Shown here: positions 22,670 to 34,345 of the stretch, in pieces
Layout: every line of letters begins with the position of its first letter
Numbering within the stretch: the first letter of the stretch is position 1
NCBI GenBank assembly: GCA_037893245.1
Contig: JBAIAA010000261.1
Coordinates: 744,001 to 808,000 of the forward strand
Reading direction: 5' to 3'
Length of the DNA: 64,000 nucleotides
DNA from: Crossaster papposus
Taxonomy: Eukaryota; Echinodermata; Asteroidea; Velatida; Solasteridae
Translations under genes and position numbers: made by a program
The notes under the pieces: model-generated
The model's database searches: none
What the model saw: only the letters and a program-made list of their open reading frames with translations
What the model was told of the DNA's origin: nothing

Positions 22670-23860
22670 CTCTCGGGGACATGAAGGTGATGAAGAGCAA
22701 AATGCGGTATTGAATTTACCGCAAGTCAAATCTACCCACCCCACCTTGAAGTAATAAGAGATACCCCTTCGCCTCATGCCCCAAGAAACAAGGCCCCAAG
22801 GTGGAGACTGTTGGGGGGAAGGTAAGAATTTGGGCAGATGGAGGGACCGAAAAAGGTTGATGAGCAAGTTCAGGAAGGAAGTGACAACTGGGAGACCACT
22901 GATTTACAGCTGGCCCAACCTGTTGCAGATGGACAGTAACACCTGACTATACACAGACACACACTCATCAACAACAGATTGTCTGGCCCGCTTCAACGCT
23001 TCGACGCCAAGAACTAGGCGTGGGAGAGGGGGGAAGGGGGTGCAAACTTTTTTTAAAGGCACCAAATAGGGCGTGGAGGATTTCCTAAACTTTCACGCTT
23101 GTCTGATGAATGGAATATGGTTGGAGGGGAAATACTTGGTGTAATATTACAGGTACTGAGGTGTTGGCTGATTGAACTACCTCTCCACTCTATAACCAGA
23201 GGAAGGAAGTCTAAATCAGCCAGCTCCAAAATGGGAGTTTGGTTCATAAATGTCTACGCAGAGGTGCACCTGTAGCATGTTTTGGCAGTCGTAACAACTA
23301 CTAATTTTGGTTGTCGGTCAAGTATTTTATATAGCGACGGCGGTTGAGCTGTGATCATGGGGCCGGTTGCCACCCACCATTTAAAGATGGCAGAAAAGTA
23401 AACATGTTGCAAAACTTTGAGAAGATTTTTGTTTTAGTTTTTAAGTTGCACAATTTTATTGAAAAAAAATATATTATTAAAAATAAAGGCGGGCAGAACA
23501 AAATGAAAATAAGTTGATGTTTTAAACATCACTTCTTCAAACTTGTTGAAACAAAAAAGACAATTTTGCCATCTGCCAAGCATGTCGACTTTCTGCCACA
23601 CTTTCAATTCACAGTCATGCATTTTTATGCATTAAAACTAAATTTGTTTCCAGTCACAGCTACAAGATCAGAAACAGCTAAACTAGGATAATGGGAAGTG
23701 GCATGAAATTATGGGTACATAATTTTGTTTAATTCCTTTGGAGAACCAGGACTTCACTGCAGTGTCTTACACTAAAAAAAGTAATGTTTTGAAATTTGAG
23801 GCGAAGTTTGATTAACACGTCAGATGCACAGGAGCTTATCTACCGAATACCAGACTTATA
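22670..23860. other. intronic, nothing recognised
   Basis: No repeat family or exon is identified. Confidence 0.4.
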
Positions 23861-23861
23861 A

Positions 23862-23990
<129 letters not shown>

Positions 23991-24400
23991 AAGGGTTTTG
24001 GAAACGGAGGAGGTGAAGGTTCTCTGGGACTTCAACATTCAGACTGACCATGTTGTAGAACATACTGGTAGGCGGCCAGATGTTGTTGTCCAAAATAAGA
24101 ATGTGAAGATGTGCCACATTATAGATGTGACAGTGCCCAGGCGATACCAGGGTTGCAAGAAAAGAAAAGGAGAAGGTGTTAAAGTACAAGGGTTTGGCAA
24201 GGGAACTCCTCAAGTTGTGGAAGGTCAAGGTGAAAGTCATTTCAGTTGTTGTGGGGGCCCTGGGTACCATTCCAAGGTCCCTGGAGAAACATCTTGACGA
24301 GATCAACAGGACTGTAGTGAATCGCTACAGAAGGCGGCTCTTCTCGGAACTGCGACAATTCTCTGGAAGACACTTAAGCTATGAGAACAATATTAAGAAT
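23991..24400 (+). mobile_element. LINE 3' coding end (C-terminal domain with VVVGALGTIPRSL)
   Basis: It reads VLWDFNIQTDHVVEHTGRRP, DVVVQNKNVKMCHIIDVTVP, then in another frame LKYKGLARELLKLWKVKV and VVVGALGTIPRSL, then in a third frame KAALLGTATILWKTLK. This order is the familiar C-terminal tail of one group of non-LTR retrotransposon polyproteins, with a PD-(D/E)xK-like RPD...IID core. Frameshifts occur near 24150-24175 and 24300-24320. It abuts the (ACT)n tract at its 5' side. Confidence 0.75.
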
Positions 24401-24594
24401 AATAATTCGAGGCTAATCATCTCTACTGCCAGCTGTAAAGCTGAATTGACGCACGGCTACAATTTGGCCGAGTCGATGGCATGTAGAATGCCACCATATG
24501 ATATGACCGTACAGCCAGAGATTGATTGGATTTTTGCCAACAATTATTATCAGTTTATCAGGAATGAGACCATTTCTGTAGCAGCTTGAAATCA

Positions 24595-24750
24595 GCGCAA
24601 TTTGATCTCTACCTTCACAGGTACCCATTTATACCCCTGGGTGGAGAGAGGCAATTGTAGCAAAGTGTCTTGCTCAAGAACACAAACACCATGTTCCTGC
24701 GCGGGTCCGATCAAACCCGCGTACCATCACACAACCGAGTTGAACACTTG
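24595..24750 (-). mobile_element. SINE with the widespread metazoan tail
   Basis: On the minus strand, GCGGGTTTGATCGGACCCGC (B-box region) is followed by CTTGAGCAAGACACTTTGC and CTCTCTCCACCCAGGGGTAT then AAATGGGTACCTG. I recognise that string as a conserved SINE body found across many marine invertebrates and some vertebrates. It is recalled from general knowledge and was not searched. Confidence 0.6.
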
Positions 24751-25091
24751 TATAACAATTGGAACACAGCACCCCTTACATGTATCCCTCTATGTGTATC
24801 AAAATGGCGAAAAACCAGAGTGCCTGACGAAGAAATTATGTAAATTTAATAGTAACAGACTAGTGAACAAAAAATCCAGACTGAAATGTTACAAACAACA
24901 TGTTAAGAAAATGTATTTCACACCATGTGTGAGTCTGTTCAACACAGCTCATCTTCAGATTAGACAGGTTGAAAATAACAACCTGAAGGAAACTTCAGGG
25001 GAAGAGGACAATCAAATCAGGGACTGACTGCCAGTTTTACCAGACCATGATGGGAATTTAAGATAACAAGATCACCTGTGTGGTGCTTCAC

Positions 25092-25260
25092 CTGAGGGGT
25101 GAAAAATAGCAGCGCTGTTCCAAATCTCTGCACTGAAGGAATTAGGAACTGTCGGTGTGAGAAAGAAGGAACAATCTTTAGGGGTTAGGGAACAAAGTTG
25201 GCTTGACAAATTTACAAAGTTTTCCAACACAGTCGCTGTTTGTCTACTGAACACACCATG
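25092..25260 (-). CDS. exon of minus-strand beta-propeller gene (CatSper-subunit-like)
   Basis: The acceptor GTGATTTTTATCTTCAG|CATGG and the donor CCCCTCAG|GTGAAGC bound 169 nt. The frame is open from phase 0 to phase 1 and reads HGVFSRQTATVLENFVNLSS, then QLCSLTPKDCSFFLTPTVPN, then SFSAEIWNSAAIFHPS. Two cysteines eight residues apart suggest an extracellular disulfide. The terminal G plus the AC of exon 20859-20901 gives Asp. The intron upstream, to 42829, is about 17.6 kb and filled with repeats. Confidence 0.65.
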
Positions 25261-25530
25261 CTGAAGATAAAAATCACATTTGGTTTGGGTTAAAGGGGGT
25301 CTAGGGGGAGAGGAAACAAAATTGTGTGGATGAATTGTAGTCAAGGATGGGCAGGAAGGGACCGTCTGTAGAAGAGGGGTATAACATCAAAAATAATTAG
25401 CCTGTGAAAGGGAAACTGTGATGGTTTTAGTTGAGAAGTGTTGGAGAGGGGAGAGGGGAGAGGGGAGTGGGGAGTTGGGGGGGGGGGGGGAGGCTGAGGG
25501 TTAGGGAGATTAAGTCTGGTACGTGACTAG

Positions 25531-25800
25531 GAACTAAGGGTTAAGCCATGTAGATCTGTGCTTTTTTTTCCCAGGTTACCAGTTGAGTTTGGACCAACTT
25601 CTAAACACCTACACACAACTCCTAAACACCAAGGAACATGCTCTCCAAATCGTCTTTATTCAAGTCTAAGGGTTAAGCCATGTAGGTCTGTGCTTTTTTT
25701 TCCAGGCTACCAGTTGAGTTTGGACCAACTTCTAAACACCTAAACACAACTCCAAAACACCAAGGAACAAGCTCTCCCATTTGTCTTTATTCAAGTTCAA
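25531..25800. repeat. 135-bp tandem duplication
   Basis: CTAAGGGTTAAGCCATGTAG at 25532 recurs at 25666, and both units continue through ACCAACTTCTAAACACCTA to GTCTTTATTCAAGT, with about ten differences. It is an old tandem duplication. Confidence 0.9.
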
Positions 25801-26042
25801 GTTCAAGTGTAGACTTTGAATTGTAAGGTATTACTACTGGTACTTGTGCACTAATCAACTCAAAACATTATCGCGAATGTCTTTAGTTAAACTCTGAAAC
25901 GTGCTGATAATGAGTAATGACACTAATTCAGGACAAGCTGATATTGACTAGCTACATGTATAATGGGGGTCCATTTGCACAGGCAAGCTAAATGGTTTTC
26001 CCAAGGACAGAAAGATAATCCACTGCAGTAGTTGGAGTTCAG

Positions 26043-26184
26043 GGCCTGTTTGTTTCACACAGTTCGGATTGCAATCAGTGTGATTTTGCCATTGGTTCAC
26101 AATCAAATCCCGCCTAATTGATGTTGCGAACCAGTGGCCGGATCACTGATCGCGATCCTGATCTGTGTGAAACAAACACACTCA
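26043..26184. mobile_element. foldback MITE
   Basis: GCCTGTTTGTTTCACACAG and CTGTGTGAAACAAACACA are inverted. CGGATTGCAATCAGTGTGAT and ATCACTGATCGCGATCCTGA continue the stem. One copy only. Confidence 0.7.
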
Positions 26185-26270
26185 TTATGTTTGACCCTCT
26201 GATAATCAAGTCACAAACCTTCAATAACCAAAGGCCATGCTCCAACTGGAGTAAGGCAAATTTTGTTTAG

Positions 26271-26516
26271 AGGTAGGATACACTATATGCAGATATCGAA
26301 TTCGCAGACAGAGATCGTGAAAAAAACAAGAACAACTAAAGAACAACTGCCTGATGCCAACTGAAAACGAACACTGTTTTTCTGGCTTTTCTCAGCATCC
26401 ATGATTGTAAAACTTCAGACAGGTCAGTTAAAACGACATTTACTATAAAATGCAACCCCACACAAATTCCACCCATTCATGATTATTCAAGCAATTACCA
26501 ATGGTGTATCCTACCT
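26271..26516 (-). mobile_element. M1 element with internal deletion
   Basis: The left end AGGTAGGATACACTATATGC and right end CCAATGGTGTATCCTACCT are present, with TTAG/TTAA flanks. It lacks about 130 bp next to the left end. Confidence 0.85.
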
Positions 26517-27052
26517 TTAAGTAAAAAATAAAATTAAAAAATATGAAATCATGGTATGGAATTTGCACACTATGTAGAACAATTTAAACCGAAAAAACCT
26601 ACAATGTACGCAAATCTAGAATAAAATCTTGCAGTTCGGCATAGGTTGGTTATGTTGCATTATTAAAAAAAACCAGAAACTAGATGGTTACAAACAGGAT
26701 TGATTAAGGTATTATTCCCTTAGGGGAATGAGTCTGGGTGTCTCAATGACAACCAAGGGTTGCCGGGGTAACCCAGGAAGTCAGACAGCTTAAAGGGTAT
26801 GCACCTGCCTCCGGCCATTGTAACTTTCATAAAATAATAAAGACAATCATCTAAATGAAAAGTGCATTCAACTGCTATTGGGTGTAGACTGTAGGGGTAG
26901 AGGGTAGGGGTGAAATACTGTTATAGTGCAATAACCCTGGAAACGTAAAGCAGACTTCAATTGATTTATTAGTCATGACAATACATTTCTTGAAATTTGA
27001 TGGAAGGTTTTCTGAAATATGATGGAATAATTTTGTATAAGAGCAATGCATT

Positions 27053-27390
27053 AGGGTGGCATGGGCGGCTTGTGCGTAAAGCGCTCGCCTTTCACCAACG
27101 TGGCCCGGGTTCGATTCCTGGCCCGGACCATATGTGAGTAGAGTTGTGCGTTGGTTCTCTCCTCTGCCACAAGGGTTTTTCTTGGGGTCCACTGGTTTTC
27201 CTCCCTTTGGAAAAATCAAACACTTTCGACATTAGGCTGTGCTCTGTAGTCATATATGAGTCGATGTGGCCGGCTGCCATAGGCGCCTTTACGTGCCAGC
27301 AGCTCAACCACATTGTAGCCGCGTCCTTCGCAATTCAGCACACCAGCTGCGAGTAAGGACGATTAGCCTCCCCCAATTATAATTATTAGA
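27053..27390 (+). mobile_element. tRNA-derived SINE
   Basis: The head has GTGCGTAAAGCGCTCGCC and the B box GGGTTCGATTCC (27107). The 3' body GCGTCCTTCGCAATTCAGC...GAGTAAGGACGATTAG recurs at 36.9 kb, so the two are one SINE family. It ends in an AT-rich tail. Confidence 0.8.
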
Positions 27391-27527
27391 ACATTTTATT
27401 CTGTAGTTTTTATTCTGTAATAAATTCACAAAACCAAACACTGCTGCCTTTTCTACTCCTCCCTTTTTTTAACATTTGGGCCATGCAATAAAAGCAGTAC
27501 AGAACTCGGTCACAAGGGACCAATATG

Positions 27528-27967
27528 TGACCCGCTCCATCGTAATCAGGAATAAGTCGCTGGGGCCGTTTTACGCAATCGGCCGTTGAAGTGAACGCAT
27601 GGGTGAAAATCGTGACCAAGTCGTTTTTCTGAACATTGTATTTTTAGAAAGTGTAGTTATCACAGATTATTGTCATTTATGTCTTGTATGTAAAAACGAT
27701 CAATAAAGATGAAAATGAAGAGGATTTGTGTGCGCTGTCCGTATCATTTTGGTCAATTTTGTTTATTTCAAAGCTGTTTTTCTCGGAATCTGGAATCGGC
27801 AAATAAATATACATTTGTCATCTTCATCAGACCATAACTCGTTAACCTAAACAGATACACACTTGTGATGGGTATCATTAGAAAGCTTATGAAATTCCCT
27901 TTCTTACCATGTGCATATCTCAAAAAGTCATTTCGAGACTTATTCCTGATTTCGATGGAGCGGGTCA
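27528..27967 (-). mobile_element. M3 element (terminal inverted repeat MITE)
   Basis: The same element as 11013-11440 in the opposite orientation. The inverted ends TGACCCGCTCCATCG...CGATGGAGCGGGTCA extend into AATCAGGAATAAGTC on both sides, about 32 bp in all. The flanks AATATG and CATATG match at five of six bases. Confidence 0.88.
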
Positions 27968-28127
27968 CATATGCACACCTCATGTGTATTGTTTCTAACT
28001 GAATACACTGAGCGTATAACACTTACACATTTATGCCTACAAAGAGCAATTATTCAAATTGAAATTAGGTGGCCCGCAATTTGTCCTGTAGTGTTAGTGA
28101 CTTTGTAAAGTTTGACTCTCATAAAGC

Positions 28128-28297
28128 ACATTTAACAATATTGTTGATCTCTGTGATGTGGAATATGACTTTTTGAACACCCAAGGAACGCATATATACA
28201 TGTAGCACCCTAGGCTTCGCCTTGGGTGCTATGCGTCCCCGAGGGTGTTAAAAACATCAAATCCCACATCACAGCAGTCAACAATTGTTTTGTTATA
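28128..28297. mobile_element. foldback MITE with CTTCGC hairpin
   Basis: Arms ACAATATTGTTGATCTCTGT / ACAGCAGTCAACAATTGTTT and AACACCCAAGGAACGCAT / ATGCGTCCCCGAGGGTGTT flank AGCACCCTAGGCTTCGCCTT then GGGTGCT, a near-perfect hairpin. Confidence 0.7.
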
Positions 28298-28299
28298 CC

Positions 28300-29010
28300 T
28301 CTGTCTTGAAGCTTAGCAGACATTGTGAGGGCTGGGGATACGAAAAGTTCAAGTACACATTTATTTTACTGTAGAAATCACGCAAACAAACTGCAGTTCT
28401 AGTGGTAAACGCAAACGAAATGAATTTAAACTGATCGCGCGTGCTCAAAAAAGCTGATCGTCTGCTGCTCTACTACAGTTTATTATCGTCAATAATGTGT
28501 GGGTGAAAATTGCGCAGGTCAGTGACATCTCCAAGTCAAATTAAACATCCTTTCAACTCCTTAAGGTCAGGATCTGAGAGTGAGGAATGACAAATCAAAG
28601 TTTGCTTTTTGACAATGTAAAATGTGACATGGAATAGACACTCTGAAATTTCACACTTTAAGTTTGACAACTAACACATACATGTAGTTTACAAATTGTT
28701 TAGTGACACTTTTGGAATTTTAAAGGCTGTAAAAAGAGTAAAATTTAGAAGAACAAATCTGGTATAAAAAATAAATCTGGTTGAAAGAGGAGCACATTGT
28801 GTTTGTACTGCTGGCATATGAAAAATATGACCATGTGCAGTATTTGTTACATGTAATTTTGAGACCTCCTTTGAAGATCGTAAAGTCATGTGTTTTTTAA
28901 TTAATTTCTAATCATCAAATAACCAAACTTGGCAATAGTGTAAAGATTGCAGGTGGATTTGTGCTTTACGGGTGGGTTTGCTGCTTTGTATCGGTCGGTT
29001 CTCAAAGTTT
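28300..29010. other. intronic, nothing recognised
   Basis: AT-rich unique-looking sequence between the 28-kb foldback and P1. Confidence 0.4.
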
Positions 29011-29015
29011 GCTAA

Positions 29016-31098
29016 TACCCCAGTTACAATTGGCTTGCGATGGGTTTGCGATTAGTTTGCGGCGGATTTCTAGGCATTTTCGGCCGGGGCCCCACGGGAC
29101 TCCTTGCGGCTGCCGGGTCATTTTTTGGCATCGGACGGGCATCGAGTTACTTTTAACTCGGACTTAAAACCTGGTGCGGCGTTTCGCATCGCAAACTGAT
29201 CGCCAATAAATCGGTCGATGCCTAGCCGATGTCCGGCAGGGCATCGCACACGTCGGGCGGGCGCCGAGCCAAATTTTGGACAACCCAGACAATCAATATA
29301 TCGGCCAGGCGCCGCCCACACGCCGGCCGGGTCCCGCCAGGCGTCCGGCCGACTTGGCGGTGCCTGGCCGGAAATCGGCCGGGGGCCAGACGGCGCCCTG
29401 CCGGCGCCCAGCCTGAAATCGGTCATGCATCGGCCGGGGCTCGCAGGGTAAAAAAAGCGGCTCATCTACATCTACACACAGTTTATCACACAAGTTTCAT
29501 AGTGCAAGTACTACATCTCTTCTTCAGCCACCAATGCAACAAGAACCAGGTTGTAGCGGTATAGCGTGCAAACGCCAACCTCTCCCTCAACCGGGCGACC
29601 TACACGCGCTGTGCAGGTGCCCGCAAGCGTTGTGGAGGTATCAACGGCATTTTCTTATTTAATGGCCCTGTCACACCAGAACATTTTAGGCCAACGCGTG
29701 AGTAGCGTGTTGTAATTTTGGCAACACGCTGGCAAACGCTAACCAACGCTAGGCCAGCACACGCTGGCGGCGCGTTTTAGATTCGTTACTCACGCGTCGA
29801 ACACGCTAGGCGATCGTTATCAACCCGCTACTCACACGCCGGCGTACGCCGGCGTACGCTTGCGACACGCTGGTTATGGCCCTGCCACACCAGGACGTTT
29901 TAGGCCAATGCATGAGTAGCGCGTTAAAAATAGTTGATACGCTGGCAATTGCTGAACTTTCACAGAAAAAGTCAAGTGGAACCGTGATTTCAGCGTGTTC
30001 ATACAGGTTGATAACGGGTTCATAGCGTATGCCGGCGCGTAAGTAGCGTGTGAGGAAGGCGCTCAGCGTGTAATGAACGCATCACTGATTTATATAAAAA
30101 ATACGACAGCGGGTCGCCAGCGTGAGAGTAGTGGGTTGGTAACGATCGTCTAGCGCGTTCGACGCGTAAGTAACGGCCTTCTTGCGCGCCGCTAGCGTGT
30201 GCAGTCACACGCTGGCAAACGCTCAATTTTTTTAGGTATGTTGAAAAACGTATTTTTGTCTCAGCGTGTGACAGCGTGTTCCAGCGTGTGGGTAACGCAC
30301 TCAGAGCGTTTCGAACGCTGGCCTAGCGTTGGTCAGCGTTTACTCGCGTGTGGCCGAAATTTCAACACGTTGGCCTAAAACGTTCTGGTGTGACAGGGCC
30401 ATTACTGTAGTAGCGCGTCATCTTTTTGTACAACTAATCATGTGTTCGTTGCCGTACGCTGGCGCGCGTTGGACCGGTTACTCACGCGCTGGGCAGTCGT
30501 TCATCAGTCGTCGAGCGCATTATAATGCGTTATTCACGCGCTGGCGAACGCTATGAACCCGTTATTAACGCGTTATGGACACGCTGAAATCACGGTTCAA
30601 CTTGACTTTTTCTGTGGAAGTTCAGCGTTTGCCAGCATATCAACTATTTTTAACGCGCTACTCACGCGTTGGCCTAAAAACATTCTAGTGTGACAGGGCC
30701 ATTAAGAAGGTCAGAGGAGAGCTTCTGCCGCCGGCCGTTGATCGCTGGCCACTCGAGAGGCACACTACAGATGCCCGTCCGGCCGCCGTACGACCTGTAC
30801 GAATTGGTTGGCACCCTGCCGGATACCGCAGGGGTATCGCAAGGACATAAGCAGGGCACCGGACGAGTGCCTGCCGGACACCGGCCGATAAACGGGCCAA
30901 TAATTCGACCCCATTTCCAAGAAAGTCGGCCGATCGCCGGTCGGCGACCCCCCGGGCCCCGTCATGGCAGCGTACGGGGCACTTTTAATTGTGACTGTGA
31001 CCGCCATATCGCACGATCCTTCGCCGACCTCTACACGCCGGCCGATGCCTAGAAATCGCACACGCCGCCCGGGCTCCGCTTTAATTGTGACTGGGGTA
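29016..31098. mobile_element. P1: 2.08-kb Harbinger-like foldback element
   Basis: The inverted ends TACCCCAGTTACAATT and AATTGTGACTGGGGTA are flanked by TAA at 29013-29015 and 31099-31101, the 3-bp duplication typical of PIF/Harbinger. GC-rich arms (about 29050-29450 and 30720-31075) are full of CGGCCG/GCCGG words and share ATGCCTAGAAAT-type strings in inverted order. No transposase frame is evident, so it is non-autonomous. Its core, 29661-30705, is a separate inverted-repeat complex. Confidence 0.8.
29661..30705. mobile_element. inverted-repeat complex with TGGCCCTGTCACACCAG ends
   Basis: Two left-type ends (29663 TGGCCCTGTCACACCAG; 29880 TGGCCCTGCCACACCAGG) are followed by two right-type ends (about 30404 and 30705, CTGGTGTGACAGGGCCA and TAGTGTGACAGGGCCA). 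Arm 29663 pairs best with the arm ending at 30404, and arm 29880 best with the arm ending at 30705, so the pairs interleave. The whole stretch repeats AACGCTGGC and GCGTGAGTAGCG words. It lies inside P1. Confidence 0.75.
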
Positions 31099-31269
31099 TA
31101 AGATACTAGCTTGACGATTTTCATTAAGTAATTATATACTGAAAATATTTGGAAATGATTCCTTTTCAGAACCCGCCCACTATAGTGCAGGGCTAAAAAG
31201 AATATAATTTGGGTCTCAAATATACTACGAGGCCTATTTATGATAGAAATGGGTCTTTATATTCCGTAT

Positions 31270-32040
31270 CCTGCATCCCACTGGATGACAGTGGGATGAC
31301 AGTGGAATTGGCATCCCGGCAGGATGTCAAACTGAGATTCCAGTGGGATATATGACAGCTGCATCCCACCTCAGTGTCAGTGGGATAACTGGGAATCCCA
31401 GTGGGATAACGGTTATCCCACTTTAATATTCCGACAAAATTTCCCGGCGGGAAGCCGACTGGGATTCCGGCGGGATACGCCGGGATCCTAGTGGGATTCC
31501 CACCGGAATAGAAAATCTCGATGGGATGCCCACCACTGGGATCCCCACCACTGGGATCCCCACCACCGGGATCCCCACCACCGGGATCCCCACCACCGGG
31601 ATCCCCACCACCGGGATCCCCACCACCGGGATCCCCACCACCGGGATCCCCACCACCGGGATCCCCACCACCGGGATCCCCACCACCGGGATCCCCACCA
31701 CCGGGATCCCCACCACCGGGATCCCCACCACCGGGATCCCCACCACCGGGATCCCCACCACCGGGATCCCCACCACCGGGATCCCCACCACCGGGATCCC
31801 CACCACCGGGATCCCCACCACCGGGATCCCCACCACCAGGATCCCGATCACCATCCCCACCGATCCCACCTGGATTCCGGGGATCCCACCTGGATTCCGG
31901 GATCCCACCCGAAATCCAGGTGGGATCCCATCTCGCATCCCGATGGAATCCCTCCGGGATTCCAGTGGAACTCCTACCGGGATCCCAGTTATCCCACTTA
32001 AAAATCGGGACAAAATTTCCCGGTGGAATCCCACCCCATA
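31270..32040. repeat. GGGATNCCAGTGG-rich domain enclosing the minisatellite
   Basis: Degenerate ATCCCACTGG/CCAGTGGGAT words fill both flanks. TTATCCCACTTTAATATTCC then GACAAAATTTCCCGG at 31411 recurs as TTATCCCACTTAAAAATCGG then GACAAAATTTCCCGG at 31988, a direct repeat bracketing the array. Confidence 0.8.
31525..31849. repeat. 15-bp minisatellite with palindromic core
   Basis: About 21 near-identical units of CACCACCGGGATCCC; each contains the palindrome GGGATCCC. Three frames on both strands stay open through it, giving spurious Pro-Gly-Ser or Thr-Gly-Ile repeats. Confidence 0.95.
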
Positions 32041-32049
32041 TTTAAATGG

Positions 32050-33110
32050 GTAGGGAGAGCCTTTACACTGCACTTGCATAAAGTGTGTGATTTGCACACT
32101 TAGGAACAGAGAACTACACTGGCTGGCTCAACCAGGAACTGTTTCTGACTTCATAACTTCGACCGAAAATGCACGACCAATAATTGTTCATCACGCACAC
32201 TCGGTAGTAGCAGATGACACGCTTGGCAGACAACAGAATTTTCATTTCTGTTTTGAGCAGCGAGTTTGAAGTTGTAATACATTGACTTCACTATACATTC
32301 ACTATTTGCTCTGCACGGTTGAATTTTCAATTGCATATACATTTTTTCAAATACCAACTCAACCACTAAAAACTTTTTAAAAAAATATTTTCGGAAAGTT
32401 TCTCAAGATGTCCACCTTTCCACCATCTTTAATTTCAAGTGGCAACCAACCCCTCAGTTCAATTTCAGAACATTTACATCATCATGGCACAATCGAGGTC
32501 GCCAAAACACCCAACCAATGACAGACGATCAAAACAGTTTTTGGCTGTGTCCACCAAAACTGGACCCTGCATGTCAGCAAGTAGCATGATTAATGGCAAA
32601 CAGAGACATGTACATCAGTCCATACAGCACCACAGAAATCAGGAATACCCTTCAATAAAATAAAATTTCTGAAGATACAAGAACAATTACAAGAACAAGA
32701 TACAAGAACAATTAGTTCAGGGCGTGTTTTGCCTGACCTACCCACACCTGTAGACCTGTACAAACACCTGTCTCAATCACTTATACGTTATGTCATCGGG
32801 TACCCCTACAGAAAATAATCCCATGCAGAGAAAGGACTGTGACCTGGATATGTTGCCAATTACAAACTTCCCAGAAGTTTGGCGAGTAAATTCAAGGATT
32901 CCGCTGAAAATACACGAGTTCCAGTTGACGGATCGGTTTCACAGTTGCTTCAATTAGCGAAGGCTCATGGGGAAACTTTGTTGAATCTCGGTCAATTGCC
33001 TTATTTGTACAAACTGGAGCAGAAGTTTTTTTCCCTTTTTTTTTGTCCCTACATGTAGGCCAACCATCTTTGGAAATGGATACACAAATTCCACTTTTCT
33101 AAAAATGACA
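32050..33110. other. intronic, nothing recognised
   Basis: A plus-strand frame at 32484-32663 (MAQSRSPKHPTNDRRSKQFL onward) is open but lacks support. Confidence 0.4.
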
Positions 33111-33116
33111 GCATAC

Positions 33117-33342
33117 CAGGGCCCAATTTCTTGGCTCTGCTTACCGTTAGCGAAAAATCCCTGCTTACTATAGCAGAAAATTTGGTGCTTACGGTAAACG
33201 TATTTCACGCGTTAGCGAGGAACTAAGGATTATGTGCTTACATGGTAAGCAAATAATTTTTCTGCTAGCGCGGTTAGCGGAAAATGGTGACCCTAAGTGG
33301 CGGAATTCTGTGGTTAACAGAGCCATGAAATTGGGCCCAGGT
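33117..33342. mobile_element. repeat G: GGGCCCAATTTC-ended element
   Basis: CAGGGCCCAATTTCTTGGCT and AGCCATGAAATTGGGCCC are inverted ends. The interior repeats TGCTTACGGTAA / TTAGCGGAAAA words in both orientations. Confidence 0.75.
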
Positions 33343-33499
33343 GCCAGACAAGATTTCACAGAATGCTTGAGAACTTGTATTATTTTTCAGTCAAGTAAAG
33401 TATCCATACAAATTTGGTAGTTTTGTTATACATTATTACCTTTAGGCCTAAATCATCTTTTCCTATTTAAATAATTGACACATGTAAATTACCTTCATC

Positions 33500-33706
33500 A
33501 CCCTAAATAACCTATTTTGTCCAACCAATATATTTGTCAATTTTAACCAAAACATTGGTTATTTTGAACAAATAGTTTTGTTAAAATTACCAATTTAATT
33601 GGTTATTTGGACTACTATTTTGGTTAAAATGTACAAATTTCATTGGTTTATGGACACATAAACCAGTCGATTGGTTATTTTAACCAATCTGTTTTTAGGG
33701 TGTAGC
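33500..33706. mobile_element. T1 element
   Basis: CACCCTAAATAACC at the left and AATCTGTTTTTAGGGTG at the right. The interior has four TTGGTTATTTT-like units. Confidence 0.8.
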
Positions 33707-34213
33707 TTGGAATAATGTGGTTTACATGTAGGTTAATCAGTTCATGATGAAAAGGGACTCGGATCCCACATCTGGCAAATATCAAAAGAGCTGGCAACAT
33801 TAATGCAACTTACTTTACACACAGCAATCCTTGGTCACCTTTTGGGTAGTAAAATTACGGTCCGGATCCTTGCTTGACATACATGTAGGCAAGGAGAATG
33901 TTCAAAATGCAAAGCAAGATTCAGAAACATGCTTGCCAATGCGGGTTGGTAGTCACATTTGCCCAGTGATTACTTCCCTTCAACTGCTTCTTTCAACTCT
34001 CTGACCTATATGTGAATCAGGTTTTTATCAGTCCCTTCCTTATTGTCTGCCTGGACTATGTAATAAGTGTTCCGTTTCTAGGACATTTTTGGTTTGGTTT
34101 CCACAAAAACATGTCGCAGTGCTTTGACCACACAGCCATGAACCAAATACTTGTCTGTGTGGTTTTCTCTAAAAAGTACGGATCCAGTGTCCTTTAGCAA
34201 AGCCTGGCTGTTT

Positions 34214-34293
34214 AACCCTAAGTAACCCTTCCAAATCCTCCAAAATCAATATGATTTTGCACACACCGTAGGCCAGGGAGTGGAGGTTAATTT
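34214..34293. repeat. repeat Q
   Basis: TCCTCCAAAATCAATATGAT then TTTGCACACACCGTAGG, as in 61329-61388. Confidence 0.75.
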
Positions 34294-34345
34294 TGAGGAA
34301 CAACATTGAATTTTACTGAGCAAGTAAAAGCAGATTGGTAATTAA

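Noticed and set aside
22304-22867. 187-codon minus-strand frame
   Set aside because: It runs across a T1 end and two SINE heads and has no domain; it is chance.
29118-29564. Arg/Pro-rich frames in the GC-rich arm
   Set aside because: High GC lowers stop frequency; frames are open on both strands of the P1 arm and show no domain.
31423-32097. Long open frames (174-224 codons) with Pro-Gly-Ser, Thr-Gly-Ile or Val-Gly-Ile repeats
   Set aside because: They are the translation of the 15-bp minisatellite, open in several frames on both strands because the unit length is divisible by three.
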